The position numbers were made by a program, and so were the translations under genes. Of a DNA stretch of 64,000 bases, positions 24,304-33,418 are shown in pieces. Position 1 is the first letter of the stretch, and every line of letters begins with the position of its first letter. The DNA is from Pontibacter anaerobius (GTDB lineage: Bacteria; Bacteroidota; Bacteroidia; Cytophagales; Hymenobacteraceae), in assembly GCF_026241195.1 (NCBI RefSeq), contig NZ_JAPFQO010000014.1, forward strand, positions 1-64,000, read 5' to 3'. The notes beneath the pieces are model-generated. The model did no database searches and was not told where the DNA came from. It saw only the letters and a list, made by a program, of their open reading frames with translations.

Positions 24304-27138
24304 TTAATAATTGTCTTTGAAGAAGTTCAGGTATACTTCAGGGTCTTTCTTCTGTAAAAATTTCTCGAAGTTGGCAGAAGAGATAACAAAGGTAATGAAA
24401 TCTATGCCTCTAATTCTACCTATTGGCGCCTGCGGAGCCTTTTGTTTGATGTTATATGAAAGTGCCAGCTGCGGGTCCTGGAAAGAACGGGCAACCAACA
24501 TGGTTTTGCCTTCTCCAAAATCCAGAGAATCCAGAGCTATTTGTTCCTTCTTATAATACATGCTGTTATACTTTTCATACTTCTGCTGTATGTCGGCGAA
24601 GGCTTTGGCATCATTTGGGTAAATCAGTACAAAATAATAGGCAGAGTCTGCCGCTGCTGTGTACTCCAGCGGGTTGGCCGCTGGCTCGGTAAGCGTATCT
24701 GTATTGGCCGTTACGCGTTCCTGCTGTTCCACTGAGTCTGCCGCTGTTACCACTGGTTGTGCCTGCTGCGTGGTGTTGGCGGGTTGCGGAGGATTGGCAG
24801 GAGGTAACGCAGGCATTGCCTTTGCCGCTGATGCTGTAGCCTGAGCAATTTCTGTGCTAACTTTCTGCTCCGGGGTCAGCTGCTCCTTCTGCTGCTTAGG
24901 AGCCGGCGGGGCAGGGGCCTCTGCCCGAAGCTGTTTTTTTTGCTCCAGTTCCTGGTAGGTGGCGAGCAATTTGTCGGCCTGCTTCACCAGGGGGCTATTT
25001 CTATGTTCCTTCTTAAACCTGTTTAACTTGTCGCGCAGCACTTCCGGCTTTTCGGTGCGGGCGGCAACCATGGCATCCAGAAACATCACCTTGTCCTGAA
25101 TGTCGTTGAAAGGGTACTGCGCCGTGATGAGCTGAAGTTGCTCCAAGGCCATTTTATACTCCTGCTCCTCGTAATGCGCATAGGCTGAGTCGTAAAGCGC
25201 ATGCACCTTTAGGTTATCGGCAGCGTTCTTGGCCGTAAAGCCCTCATCGTCGAGCAGGCGGGCATAGGTGGTGCTCGGGAACTGCTGCTTTATCTTATTA
25301 TAATATACCTGTTGCTGCTCCTGGTTGCCGGTGCGGCCGTAGAGCAAGTATAAACTATAGTATGTTTCGGCAGCATGCGATGTTAGCGGGAAGCGTTGTA
25401 GCAGCTGCTCGTAGGTGGCAATGGCTTCTTCAGGGGCCTGTAGATTCTGGGAGTAGATGACCGCTAAACGGAAAAGCGCCTCCTCCACCATTCTCTCGGA
25501 CTGCTGCAGAGCAATGGTAGTAAGCGGCAGGTTTTGCTGGTAGGTAGCCATTTGGGCCTGCATACGCTCTTCAGGGCTTTCTTCCTCGGCCGTCGCGGCT
25601 AGGCTGTCTGGCGCCTGTGCCACCACTGCAGGCATATTCTCAGTTTCGCCACGGGTACGGATGCGCCAGAAATCCTGATTCGGGCGATCGCCCCAGCGGC
25701 GGGTAAACTCTGCGCGTGCTGTGGCCATGGCCGAGGGGTTATCGAAATACCATACACCTCCCGCCTCATTACTGGTGCCAATGCTCGCATTTTTATTGTT
25801 TCGCACCGGGTTGCGGCGGTTTTCCTGCTCCTGGCGCTGTGCCTGCTCCTGTTGTTGAGCCAGTGCGGCAAGGCGTTCTTCCTCTTCGCGCTGCACCAAA
25901 GCCTGCAGAAACTCCAGGCGCTCCGCCTCCGGCATCTTTGCTATCCGCTGCAGGCTGTCCTGGGTCTGGATGGTGGTGTACTGCTGGGCGAAATCAGCCA
26001 GAATATCGCGGCGCTCTGCCACGGCCTCATACATGGCAGCCTGTGGCGGGTACACCTGCACGGCACTGTCATAGTAAGCGGCGGCAAGCTCATACTTTTT
26101 CAGGTTCTCAAAGTAGATCTCACCCGCCGATACATAGCTGTAGGCTTTCTGGTTAGGCAAGGCACCCGGTGTGCGCAGCGACTGGTTCAAATACTCCAGC
26201 GCCTTGTCATAGTTCTGCTGGCGGAGCTCGAACTGGGCCATCTCGTAATAGATCTTATCGCGGTACTCTTTATTCTTCTCGTCTTTCAGGAGTTTCTGGT
26301 AATAACCTTCTATACGCTCTTTGTCGTCGTTATCGGCCAGCTCGCTTACCTGCCCCAGGTTCAGGCGGCTGAAGAAGCCCAGGTCATAAGGCGGGTTGTT
26401 GCGCAGCACCTTGCTGTATTGCTTGCTGGCCTCCTTGTTCTGACCTGTAAGCTGATAAAGCTGTCCCAAAGTATAACGTACCCGCGATTCATCATCCTTT
26501 TCCTCAAAGTTGGGCAGCGAGAGCGCCAGGTTCTCAATGACCTGTGCCGTGTCATTCTGCAGGCGGTAGTATTGGGCGCGGGTTAAGTATAGCTCACGGG
26601 CATTCTCCTTGTTCAGGCGCTCTTTGCGCAGGAACTCCGATACTTGTTGGGCGTTTTCCATCTCCCCCAGCTTTATAAAAGAGCGCATCAGCCACACCAG
26701 GGCCTCGTGCCGCTCGTCTTTGCCCTTCCCGTTCGCATTTACATACTTAAAGGTGCGCACGGCCTCCTCAAAGTTCAGCTCATAAAAACTTGCCTGGCCT
26801 ATCAGCACATAACTATTATCTACCCACTTGCTGTTCTGGTGGTACTGTATAGGGAATGATGCCTTCTTCTTGATGTCCTCCAGGTCGGCGGCCAGGGCGG
26901 TAGCGGTGGCTGTGTCGAGGGGCGGAAAGATAGGAAGCACCTGGCTGTAGTCGTACACCGTCTGCTCTTGCAGCTTCTCCTCCAATAGGCGCATCTTCTC
27001 CTTGGCCAGAAAATAACCATTGTAGCGGGCAGTGGTGTTGTGGTATGTCTTGCTGAGCGGGTTGTTGCGCTCGGCAGAACATGCCGCCAGCAGCAGCCCG
27101 GCAAGTAGAAAGAATATGTGCAGCGGTTTCTTGTTCAA
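24304..27138 (-). CDS. porW: T9SS periplasmic lipoprotein PorW/SprE (TPR)
   Basis: A 944-residue lipoprotein (TTG start; lipobox L-L-L-A-A-C at Cys20) full of tetratricopeptide repeats. The N-terminal NTTARYNGYFLAKEKMR and YDYSQVLPIFPP are hallmarks of PorW (Porphyromonas) / SprE (Flavobacterium), needed for type IX secretion and gliding and proposed to link the outer-membrane translocon with the PorKN ring. TPR-like units run from ~95 to ~730 (for example ALEYLNQSLRTPGALPNQKAY). A Gln-rich stretch lies at ~410-450 and a Pro/Ala/Gln-rich linker at ~760-830. It is first in an operon with a PBP and uvrC, away from the gldKLMN cluster. Confidence 0.87.
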   Translation of the reverse strand: MNKKPLHIFFLLAGLLLAACSAERNNPLSKTYHNTTARYNGYFLAKEKMRLLEEKLQEQTVYDYSQVLPIFPPLDTATATALAADLEDIKKKASFPIQYHQNSKWVDNSYVLIGQASFYELNFEEAVRTFKYVNANGKGKDERHEALVWLMRSFIKLGEMENAQQVSEFLRKERLNKENARELYLTRAQYYRLQNDTAQVIENLALSLPNFEEKDDESRVRYTLGQLYQLTGQNKEASKQYSKVLRNNPPYDLGFFSRLNLGQVSELADNDDKERIEGYYQKLLKDEKNKEYRDKIYYEMAQFELRQQNYDKALEYLNQSLRTPGALPNQKAYSYVSAGEIYFENLKKYELAAAYYDSAVQVYPPQAAMYEAVAERRDILADFAQQYTTIQTQDSLQRIAKMPEAERLEFLQALVQREEEERLAALAQQQEQAQRQEQENRRNPVRNNKNASIGTSNEAGGVWYFDNPSAMATARAEFTRRWGDRPNQDFWRIRTRGETENMPAVVAQAPDSLAATAEEESPEERMQAQMATYQQNLPLTTIALQQSERMVEEALFRLAVIYSQNLQAPEEAIATYEQLLQRFPLTSHAAETYYSLYLLYGRTGNQEQQQVYYNKIKQQFPSTTYARLLDDEGFTAKNAADNLKVHALYDSAYAHYEEQEYKMALEQLQLITAQYPFNDIQDKVMFLDAMVAARTEKPEVLRDKLNRFKKEHRNSPLVKQADKLLATYQELEQKKQLRAEAPAPPAPKQQKEQLTPEQKVSTEIAQATASAAKAMPALPPANPPQPANTTQQAQPVVTAADSVEQQERVTANTDTLTEPAANPLEYTAAADSAYYFVLIYPNDAKAFADIQQKYEKYNSMYYKKEQIALDSLDFGEGKTMLVARSFQDPQLALSYNIKQKAPQAPIGRIRGIDFITFVISSANFEKFLQKKDPEVYLNFFKDNY

Positions 27139-27397
27139 GGCGATGGTGTGTGCAGCGGGTTTTGAGTGCTTCTTTATATATAATATGTAAACGTTGGGGG
27201 CAGGATCAAAAGTATAGGTTTTCGGCCTGTAACAGTTGGTGCAGTAATAGTTATAAAGAGTGCCACGCCCCGGCTTATCTACAAAAATACAATAATCATC
27301 GGATAGTTAAGCAAATAGCTTATTTGCGGACTGCTATTGAACTATACAAAAATCTAAATGGTTTCAGGCGTGGCATACTTTACTGCTGAGGCGCTGC
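27139..27397. other. divergent intergenic region porW / atp operon
   Basis: The upstream part of the 309-bp gap between porW and the atp operon. It holds a perfect 7-3-7 inverted repeat, GCAAATA-GCT-TATTTGC (27311-27327), one AAGTATA (27211) and distant GCCACGCC / GGCGTGGC half-repeats about 100 bp apart. No ORF or RNA gene is evident. Confidence 0.4.
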
Positions 27398-27432
27398 TTT
27401 GGCTGTAAGCTCGTAAAAAGGAGTATCTTTGC
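27398..27432 (+). promoter_or_regulatory. promoter of the ATP synthase operon
   Basis: TTTG (27398-27401) and TATCTTTGC (27424-27432) with 22 bases between, a near-ideal Bacteroidota -33/-7 promoter 15 bp before the first ATG. Confidence 0.8.
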
Positions 27433-27447
27433 AAACTTCTGAAGCAC

Positions 27448-27690
27448 ATGGAAAATCAGCCAGAAAAAGAGCAGAAGCCTGAGCAGCGCAGGCAAGAGGG
27501 TATAAAGCCCTATGTAAAGTACTCGGGCATGGCGTTCCAGATGATCGGGGCGCTGGTGCTGGCTGCCTTTGCCGGCCGCTGGCTGGACGGGTACATGGGC
27601 AACGATAAGCCCTGGTTTACCATTGCCTTGCTTTTGGTGGCTGTTGTCGCTACCATGGTCCTGACCATACTATCTATAAATAAAAAATAA
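27448..27690 (+). CDS. AtpZ/AtpI family protein
   Basis: An 80-residue membrane protein with two helices (YSGMAFQMIGALVLAAFAGRWLDGYM and WFTIALLLVAVVATMVLTIL) behind a charged, Gln/Glu-rich N-terminus. The G-R-W-L-D-G motif is typical of AtpZ/AtpI proteins, which precede F-type ATP synthase genes and are thought to help assemble the c-ring or move Mg/Ca ions. First gene of the atp operon. Confidence 0.88.
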   Translation: MENQPEKEQKPEQRRQEGIKPYVKYSGMAFQMIGALVLAAFAGRWLDGYMGNDKPWFTIALLLVAVVATMVLTILSINKK

Positions 27691-27695
27691 CCCGC

Positions 27696-28079
27696 GTGAA
27701 GTTTGTTCGAAACCTGGTCATACTTACAGCCATACTTTGTGTAACCATAGGAGCCCTGTTGCAATTTACCGCTTACTCCCTGTTGCACAGCTACATCTGG
27801 CACATGCTGCTTTTCTTTGTGTTTATCACCGGCTTTACCTACTACCTAACCCAGATGGGCTACAAAAACGACCCTGAGAACTTTCAGGTGTACTATTTTG
27901 CCTCCATGGGTTTCCGGGTGGTGCTAAGTATCGGGGTGGTGGCACTGTACGTGTGGTTCTTTAAAGAAGGCAGGTTGCAGTTCGTTTTCAACTTCTTCGC
28001 GTTATATTTCCTGTTTACCGGGTTTGAAATTTACAGTTTGTTGGCTAACTTGCGCCCGCATTTGAGAGGGCAGGATTAA
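27696..28079 (+). CDS. small integral membrane protein of the atp operon (AtpI-like)
   Basis: A 127-residue protein with four predicted membrane helices (LVILTAILCVTIGALLQFTA, HMLLFFVFITGFTYYLT, FRVVLSIGVVALYVWFF, FVFNFFALYFLFTGFEIYSL). It begins at a GTG 5 bp after the AtpZ gene. The position between atpZ and atpB and the four-helix layout match the second 'subunit I-like' gene seen in many Bacteroidota atp operons. Its function has not been shown to my knowledge; I infer assembly of the Fo part. Confidence 0.8.
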   Translation: MKFVRNLVILTAILCVTIGALLQFTAYSLLHSYIWHMLLFFVFITGFTYYLTQMGYKNDPENFQVYYFASMGFRVVLSIGVVALYVWFFKEGRLQFVFNFFALYFLFTGFEIYSLLANLRPHLRGQD

Positions 28080-28122
28080 CGGTAGGTTCTGTCTGTAAAA
28101 TATTGCTCCTAAATCATTCTTA

Positions 28123-29139
28123 ATGAAGAGGTTATTCGTTCTATTGTTTTCCTTCCTTACGCTGACTGCTTTTGCTGAAGCACCTGTGGAAGGCGGAGAG
28201 TTTCAGCCAGGGGATATGATCACGCACCACATCGCTGATGATTATACCTGGCATTTCGCAGACGGTGCAGTTCTTTATCTGCCTGTTATACTGGTAGACA
28301 ATGGTGAGTTTAAAGTGTTCTCTTCTCACAATTTCTACGATGAGAACCATGAGACAGTGCCCTACAATGGGTATGCGCTGGCGCATGGCCACATAGCACG
28401 CGTGGATGAGGCTGGCGAATCGCTGGAAGCGCATGGCGGGTTGTACGACTTCTCTATTACAAAGAACGTGGCCTCGATGTTTATTAGTGTGGCACTGCTG
28501 TTTGTGGTTTTCTTCCTTATTGCAGGCCGCTATAAAAACAACCCGAAAGCTGCCCCTCGCGGAATCCAGTCTTTCTTTGAGCCGATCATTATCTTTATTC
28601 GCGACGAGATTGCCAAGGCGAACATCGGTCCGAAGTATGAGCGTTATATGCCATACCTGCTCACCGTGTTCTTCTTTATCTGGTTCAACAACCTGCTGGG
28701 TTTAATGCCAGGTGGAGCCAACCTGACGGGTAACATTGCTGTAACGCTGGTGCTGGCGCTGATTACACTCCTTATAACTGTGTTTAGCGGTAACAAGAGC
28801 TATTGGAAGCACATTTTCGCGACACCTGGTGTGCCAACCTGGTTGGCCCCGATTATGATTCCGGTGGAGTTGATCGGCATCCTGACAAAGCCATTCTCCC
28901 TGATGGTTCGACTTTTTGCCAACATCACGGCAGGTCACATTATCATCCTGTCGCTGTTTAGCTTGATCTTTATCTTCAGAAGTATAGCTGTAGGCCCGCT
29001 AAGTGTTGCCTTCGCTACTTTCATGAACTTCCTGGAGTTGTTCGTGGCCCTGCTGCAGGCTTATATCTTTACGCTGCTTTCTGCCATGTATTTCGGCGGT
29101 GCTGTGGAAGAGCATGATCACGCTGATGAGCATCATTAA
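28123..29139 (+). CDS. atpB: ATP synthase Fo subunit a
   Basis: A 338-residue subunit a, the stator half of the proton channel. It has a cleavable-looking N-terminal signal (MKRLFVLLFSFLTLTAFAEA) and an extra ~100-residue periplasmic part before the first main helix, both usual in Bacteroidota and absent from E. coli. The essential channel arginine is in PFSLMVRLFANITAGH; the C-terminal helix reads FVALLQAYIFTLLSAMYF. The His-rich tail (HDHADEHH) is a local feature. Confidence 0.97.
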   Translation: MKRLFVLLFSFLTLTAFAEAPVEGGEFQPGDMITHHIADDYTWHFADGAVLYLPVILVDNGEFKVFSSHNFYDENHETVPYNGYALAHGHIARVDEAGESLEAHGGLYDFSITKNVASMFISVALLFVVFFLIAGRYKNNPKAAPRGIQSFFEPIIIFIRDEIAKANIGPKYERYMPYLLTVFFFIWFNNLLGLMPGGANLTGNIAVTLVLALITLLITVFSGNKSYWKHIFATPGVPTWLAPIMIPVELIGILTKPFSLMVRLFANITAGHIIILSLFSLIFIFRSIAVGPLSVAFATFMNFLELFVALLQAYIFTLLSAMYFGGAVEEHDHADEHH

Positions 29140-29158
29140 TCTGAATTTTATTTTTTAA

Positions 29159-29434
<276 letters not shown>

Positions 29435-29475
29435 TTACTTTATTTTAAAGTAACAAGCTAACATGCTTTAATGAT

Positions 29476-29556
29476 CTCACGTCTGGGCGCATGGCCCAGA
29501 CGATGAGGTCAAAAGACATAGTACAGATATAGTTAAAGGCGGCCACGAAGGCCGCT
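29476..29556 (+). promoter_or_regulatory. two hairpins in the atpE-atpF gap
   Basis: In the 155-bp gap, CGTCTGGGC (29480-29488) pairs with GCCCAGACG (29494-29502), with CTCA/TGAG extending the stem, and GCGGCC (29539-29544) pairs with GGCCGC (29550-29555). There is no T run after either, so they look like mRNA-stabilising or processing elements at the 3' end of atpE rather than full terminators. Confidence 0.6.
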
Positions 29557-29589
29557 CAAAAAGAACTTAATACTCAACCTTCATAAAAA

Positions 29590-30084
29590 ATGGAATTAGT
29601 AACCCCTGGTATTGGTCTACTTTTCTGGCAGACGGTAACGTTCCTGATCGTTCTGTTCCTGCTTGGTAAGTTTGCGTGGAAGCCGATCATGAGCGCCCTG
29701 AATGAGCGCGAGACTTCTATCGAAAATGCCCTGAGCGCAGCTGAGAAAGCGAAGCTGGAGATGCAGGCGCTGAAAGCTGACAACGAGAAACTGTTGGCAG
29801 AGGCTCGCATGGAGCGCGACAAGATTTTGAAAGAAGCTTCAGAGGCTGCTAACAGCATTGTGGAAACCTCTAAGCAGAAAGCGAACGAAGAAGGTGCCCG
29901 TATGATTGCCCAGGCTCGCGAGGCTATCGAAAACGAGAAGCGCGCTGCTATCACCGAGGTGAAGAACATGGCGGCCTCTCTGTCGCTGGAGATCGCGGAG
30001 CAGATCCTGAAAAGAGAGCTGAGCGATAAAACGGCACAGCAGACGTTGGCTCAGGATTATATCCGTGAAGTAACGCTTAACTAA
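29590..30084 (+). CDS. atpF: ATP synthase Fo subunit b
   Basis: A 164-residue subunit b, the peripheral stalk. One membrane helix (IGLLFWQTVTFLIVLFLLGKF, ~9-29) is followed by FAWKPIMSALNERE and a long charged coiled coil rich in Lys, Glu and Ala to the end. Length and pattern match the family. Confidence 0.97.
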   Translation: MELVTPGIGLLFWQTVTFLIVLFLLGKFAWKPIMSALNERETSIENALSAAEKAKLEMQALKADNEKLLAEARMERDKILKEASEAANSIVETSKQKANEEGARMIAQAREAIENEKRAAITEVKNMAASLSLEIAEQILKRELSDKTAQQTLAQDYIREVTLN

Positions 30085-30138
30085 CAAAGTATAAACGCGG
30101 CCTGCCCCGGTAGTGCCGCTGCCATATAAACAAGCACT

Positions 30139-30696
30139 ATGTCAGATATTAGAGTTGCTTCCAGGTATGCGAAGTCGCTGATTGAGCTGGCTGAGGAGAA
30201 AAGTGTGCTGGAACAGGTAAATGCAGATATGCAGCTGTTTACGCAGGTAGTATCCCAGAGCCGTGATTTTAAGCTGCTGCTGGAGAATCCGATTGTGAAG
30301 TCAGATAAGAAGCTGGCGGTGATCAATGCGGTATTCAAAGGAAAGGTAAATGAACTGACGCTGGCCTTCTTCAACCTGATAGCCCGCAAGAACCGCGAAG
30401 CTATCCTGGAGAGTGTTGCTACTTCTTACCAGGACCAGTACAGGGAACTACAGGGCATCCAAACTGCCGAGGTGGTTTCTGCTTACCCGCTTACCCCTGC
30501 CCTGCGCGATGAGCTGGGCCAGAAGCTGGTAGCCCAGACGGGCAAACGCATTGAGCTTATTGAGCGCGTAGATCCATCACTGATAGGAGGATTTGTGCTG
30601 CGCGTAGGAGATAAACAAATCGACAGCTCTGTGAAGAACACGCTTCGCAAGCTGAGAAATCAATTTAAAGACAACCCATACATTAATAAACTATAA
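30139..30696 (+). CDS. atpH: ATP synthase F1 subunit delta
   Basis: A 185-residue delta (OSCP) subunit, which ties the peripheral stalk to the top of F1. The family opening [16 protein letters not shown], the middle [15 protein letters not shown] and the C-terminal [21 protein letters not shown] are all present. Two bases separate its stop from atpA. Confidence 0.97.
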   Translation: MSDIRVASRYAKSLIELAEEKSVLEQVNADMQLFTQVVSQSRDFKLLLENPIVKSDKKLAVINAVFKGKVNELTLAFFNLIARKNREAILESVATSYQDQYRELQGIQTAEVVSAYPLTPALRDELGQKLVAQTGKRIELIERVDPSLIGGFVLRVGDKQIDSSVKNTLRKLRNQFKDNPYINKL

Positions 30697-30698
30697 TC

Positions 30699-32279
30699 AT
30701 GGCAGAAGTAAGACCTGACGAAGTATCAGCCATATTAAGAGAACAGCTATCTAACTTCCGTACCGAGACGGAACTGGAAGAAGTAGGTACTGTGCTGCAA
30801 GTGGGTGACGGTGTCGCTCGTATCTATGGCCTTTCCAAGGCCCAGTCTGGTGAGCTTTTAGAGTTTGAGAACGGACTGCAGGCACTCGTTCTGAACCTGG
30901 AAGAGGACAACGTAGGTGCCGTATTGCTCGGCGACTACAGCGAGATCAAAGAGGGCGCCACTGTAAAAAGAACAAACCGTATTGCCTCTATCAAAGTAGG
31001 CGACGGCATCATTGGCCGTGTGGTAAACACACTGGGTAACCCGATTGACGGTAAAGGCCCAATTGCAGGCGAAATGTATGAGATGCCACTGGAGCGTAAA
31101 GCACCAGGCGTTATCTTCCGCCAGCCGGTAAACGAGCCAATGCAAACTGGTATTAAGGCGATCGACTCTATGATTCCGATCGGCCGTGGCCAGCGTGAAT
31201 TGATCATCGGTGACCGCCAGACAGGTAAGACTGCGGTTGCTATCGATACTATCCTGAACCAGCGCGAGTTCTTCGAAAGAGGAGAGCCTGTTTTCTGTAT
31301 CTACGTTGCTATTGGCCAGAAAGCCTCTACAGTAGCGCAGGTAGTGAAAGCCCTGACAGAGGGTGGCGCTATGGATTACACTGTAGTTGTAGCTGCTTCT
31401 GCCGCTGACCCTGCTCCAATGCAGTTCTTCGCGCCGTTTACAGGTGCTGCCATCGGTGAGTTCTTCCGTGATACAGGCCGCCCTGCACTGGTAGTTTATG
31501 ACGACCTTTCTAAGCAGGCCGTTGCTTACCGTGAGGTATCCCTGCTACTGCGTCGTCCACCAGGACGTGAGGCTTACCCAGGTGACGTGTTCTACCTGCA
31601 CTCCCGCCTTTTGGAGCGTGCTGCGAAGATCAACGCATCGGATGAGATCGCCCGTAACATGAACGACTTGCCTGACTCTATCAAGCATTTGGTGAAAGGT
31701 GGTGGCTCTTTAACAGCCCTTCCGATCATCGAGACGCAGGCTGGTGACGTTTCTGCCTATATCCCGACGAACGTGATCTCTATTACGGATGGTCAGATCT
31801 TCCTGGAGACTAACCTGTTCAACGCAGGTATCCGCCCGGCTATCAACGTAGGTATCTCGGTATCTCGTGTGGGTGGTTCTGCCCAGATCAAGTCAATGAA
31901 GAAAGTAGCTGGTACCCTGAAGCTGGACCAGGCGCAGTTCCGCGAACTGGAGGCTTTTGCTAAGTTCGGTTCTGACCTGGATGCCGCTACCAAGCTTACA
32001 ATTGAGCGTGGTCGCCGTAACCTGGAGATACTGAAGCAGGCACAGTACTCACCGGTACCGGTAGAGGAGCAGGTAGCAACGATCTACGCTGCCACTAACG
32101 GTCTGCTGGATACAGTTCCGGTAACGGAGGTAAGAAACTTCGAGAAAGACTTCCTGCGTACACTGCGTGCACAGCATGCAAATGCCCTTAGCGCGCTGAG
32201 AGCTGGTAAGCTGGATGACGAAACAACTGCCGTTATCAAACAGGTAGCGAAGGAAACTTCTGCCAAGTACAACAAATAG
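30699..32279 (+). CDS. atpA: ATP synthase F1 subunit alpha
   Basis: A 526-residue alpha subunit, which binds nucleotide without hydrolysis and supplies the arginine finger to beta. N-terminal beta-barrel (~25-95), Walker [14 protein letters not shown] (~170-182), the [14 protein letters not shown] and [17 protein letters not shown] signature, and [14 protein letters not shown] with the arginine finger. It carries no AAGTATA copy that I saw, unlike most lower-expressed genes nearby. Confidence 0.99.
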   Translation: MAEVRPDEVSAILREQLSNFRTETELEEVGTVLQVGDGVARIYGLSKAQSGELLEFENGLQALVLNLEEDNVGAVLLGDYSEIKEGATVKRTNRIASIKVGDGIIGRVVNTLGNPIDGKGPIAGEMYEMPLERKAPGVIFRQPVNEPMQTGIKAIDSMIPIGRGQRELIIGDRQTGKTAVAIDTILNQREFFERGEPVFCIYVAIGQKASTVAQVVKALTEGGAMDYTVVVAASAADPAPMQFFAPFTGAAIGEFFRDTGRPALVVYDDLSKQAVAYREVSLLLRRPPGREAYPGDVFYLHSRLLERAAKINASDEIARNMNDLPDSIKHLVKGGGSLTALPIIETQAGDVSAYIPTNVISITDGQIFLETNLFNAGIRPAINVGISVSRVGGSAQIKSMKKVAGTLKLDQAQFRELEAFAKFGSDLDAATKLTIERGRRNLEILKQAQYSPVPVEEQVATIYAATNGLLDTVPVTEVRNFEKDFLRTLRAQHANALSALRAGKLDDETTAVIKQVAKETSAKYNK

Positions 32280-32291
32280 ACTTTAAGTAAG

Positions 32292-32334
32292 AAGGCTGAA
32301 GGTTAAGAGGTAACAGCTTTTAACCTTCGGCTTT
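32292..32334 (+). promoter_or_regulatory. attenuator-like hairpin between atpA and atpG
   Basis: AAGGCTGAAGGTTAA pairs with TTAACCTTCGGCTTTT (32319-32334), ending in a short TTTT. It resembles a weak terminator inside the operon and may lower atpG mRNA relative to atpA. Confidence 0.55.
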
Positions 32335-32352
32335 TGCACATAGCAACAACAT

Positions 32353-33243
32353 ATGGCAAGTTTAAAAGAGGTTAGAGGCCGCATTACATCGATCTCATCG
32401 ACGCAGCAAATCACCAAAGCCATGAAAATGGTGTCGGCTGCCAAGCTTCGTCGCGCACAGGACAGCATCTTAAGAATGCGCCCTTATGCACAGCGCCTGA
32501 GCGGCATCCTGACAAACCTGTCATCAATGGCCGAGGGTTCTGTGTCAAACGCGTACGCTGAGAAGCGTGAGGTGAACAGCGTGTTGATTATCGCGATAAC
32601 CTCTGACCGCGGTCTGGCCGGTGCCTTTAACTCAAATATTGTAAAGGGTGTAATGGCGTTAGTAAATGGCAAGTATAAAAGCCAGTACGAAGCCGGAAAC
32701 GTTACAATTCTGACGATCGGCCGCAAAGGCTTTGATGCTTTCCGCAAGAGAGGCTTCAATGTGATCGGCGACTACAGCAACACCTTCGCTAACCTGTCTT
32801 TTGAAACAGTTCGTGCCGCTGCAGAGCGGGCCATGGCCGATTTTGTGGCAGGTGAGTATGACCAGGTGGATATCGTTTACAACGAGTTCAAAAACGTTGC
32901 TACGCAGATCGTGCGCCAGGAGCAGTTCCTCCCGATTGAAGAGAAACCAGCAGAAGAGGTAGACGCTGAGGTAATGCTGATCGATTATACTTTTGAGCCA
33001 TCGAAAGAGCAGATCATTGAGGAGCTTATCCCGAAATCGCTGAAAATTCAGGTGTACAAGGCAGTGCTGGAGTCAAACGCTTCTGAGCACGGTGCCCGAA
33101 TGACCGCCATGGATAAAGCGACGGAGAACGCTGGTGAGCTTCTGAAACAACTGAAGCTTACTTATAACAGGACAAGGCAGGCAGCCATCACGAAGGAAAT
33201 CCTTGAAATTGTTGGTGGTGCAGAGGCCTTAGCTTCAGAATAA
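32353..33243 (+). CDS. atpG: ATP synthase F1 subunit gamma
   Basis: A 296-residue gamma subunit, the rotating central shaft. N-terminal helix SLKEVRGRITSISSTQQITKAMKMVSAAKLRRAQ, Rossmann-like middle (LIIAITSDRGLAGAFNSNI) and the conserved C-terminal ARMTAMDKATENAGELLKQL with NRTRQAAITKEILEIVGGA. It is last in the operon; atpD (beta) and atpC (epsilon) do not follow. Confidence 0.98.
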   Translation: MASLKEVRGRITSISSTQQITKAMKMVSAAKLRRAQDSILRMRPYAQRLSGILTNLSSMAEGSVSNAYAEKREVNSVLIIAITSDRGLAGAFNSNIVKGVMALVNGKYKSQYEAGNVTILTIGRKGFDAFRKRGFNVIGDYSNTFANLSFETVRAAAERAMADFVAGEYDQVDIVYNEFKNVATQIVRQEQFLPIEEKPAEEVDAEVMLIDYTFEPSKEQIIEELIPKSLKIQVYKAVLESNASEHGARMTAMDKATENAGELLKQLKLTYNRTRQAAITKEILEIVGGAEALASE

Positions 33244-33264
33244 ACAAGAACAAAAGAGTTCAGG

Positions 33265-33303
33265 AGCAGCGCCCACCGATAAAAGTGGGCGCTGCTTATT
33301 TTT
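33265..33303 (+). terminator. terminator of the atp operon
   Basis: Perfect 12-bp stem AGCAGCGCCCAC / GTGGGCGCTGCT, then TATTTTTG, 22 bp after the atpG stop. Confidence 0.92.
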
Positions 33304-33389
33304 GTAGGCACCAGTGTCGCGCTATTGTTATCAAACTGTAAAATAAGAGTTGTGACGCAGATCGGGGCGCTTAAGTGGGTAGTACTTAT

Positions 33390-33397
33390 TATATTTG
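33390..33397 (+). promoter_or_regulatory. -7 box for the pafA-like gene
   Basis: TATATTTG, exact consensus, 21 bp before the ATG at 33419. Confidence 0.65.
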
Positions 33398-33418
33398 TAG
33401 GAATTGATCTATAGTAGA

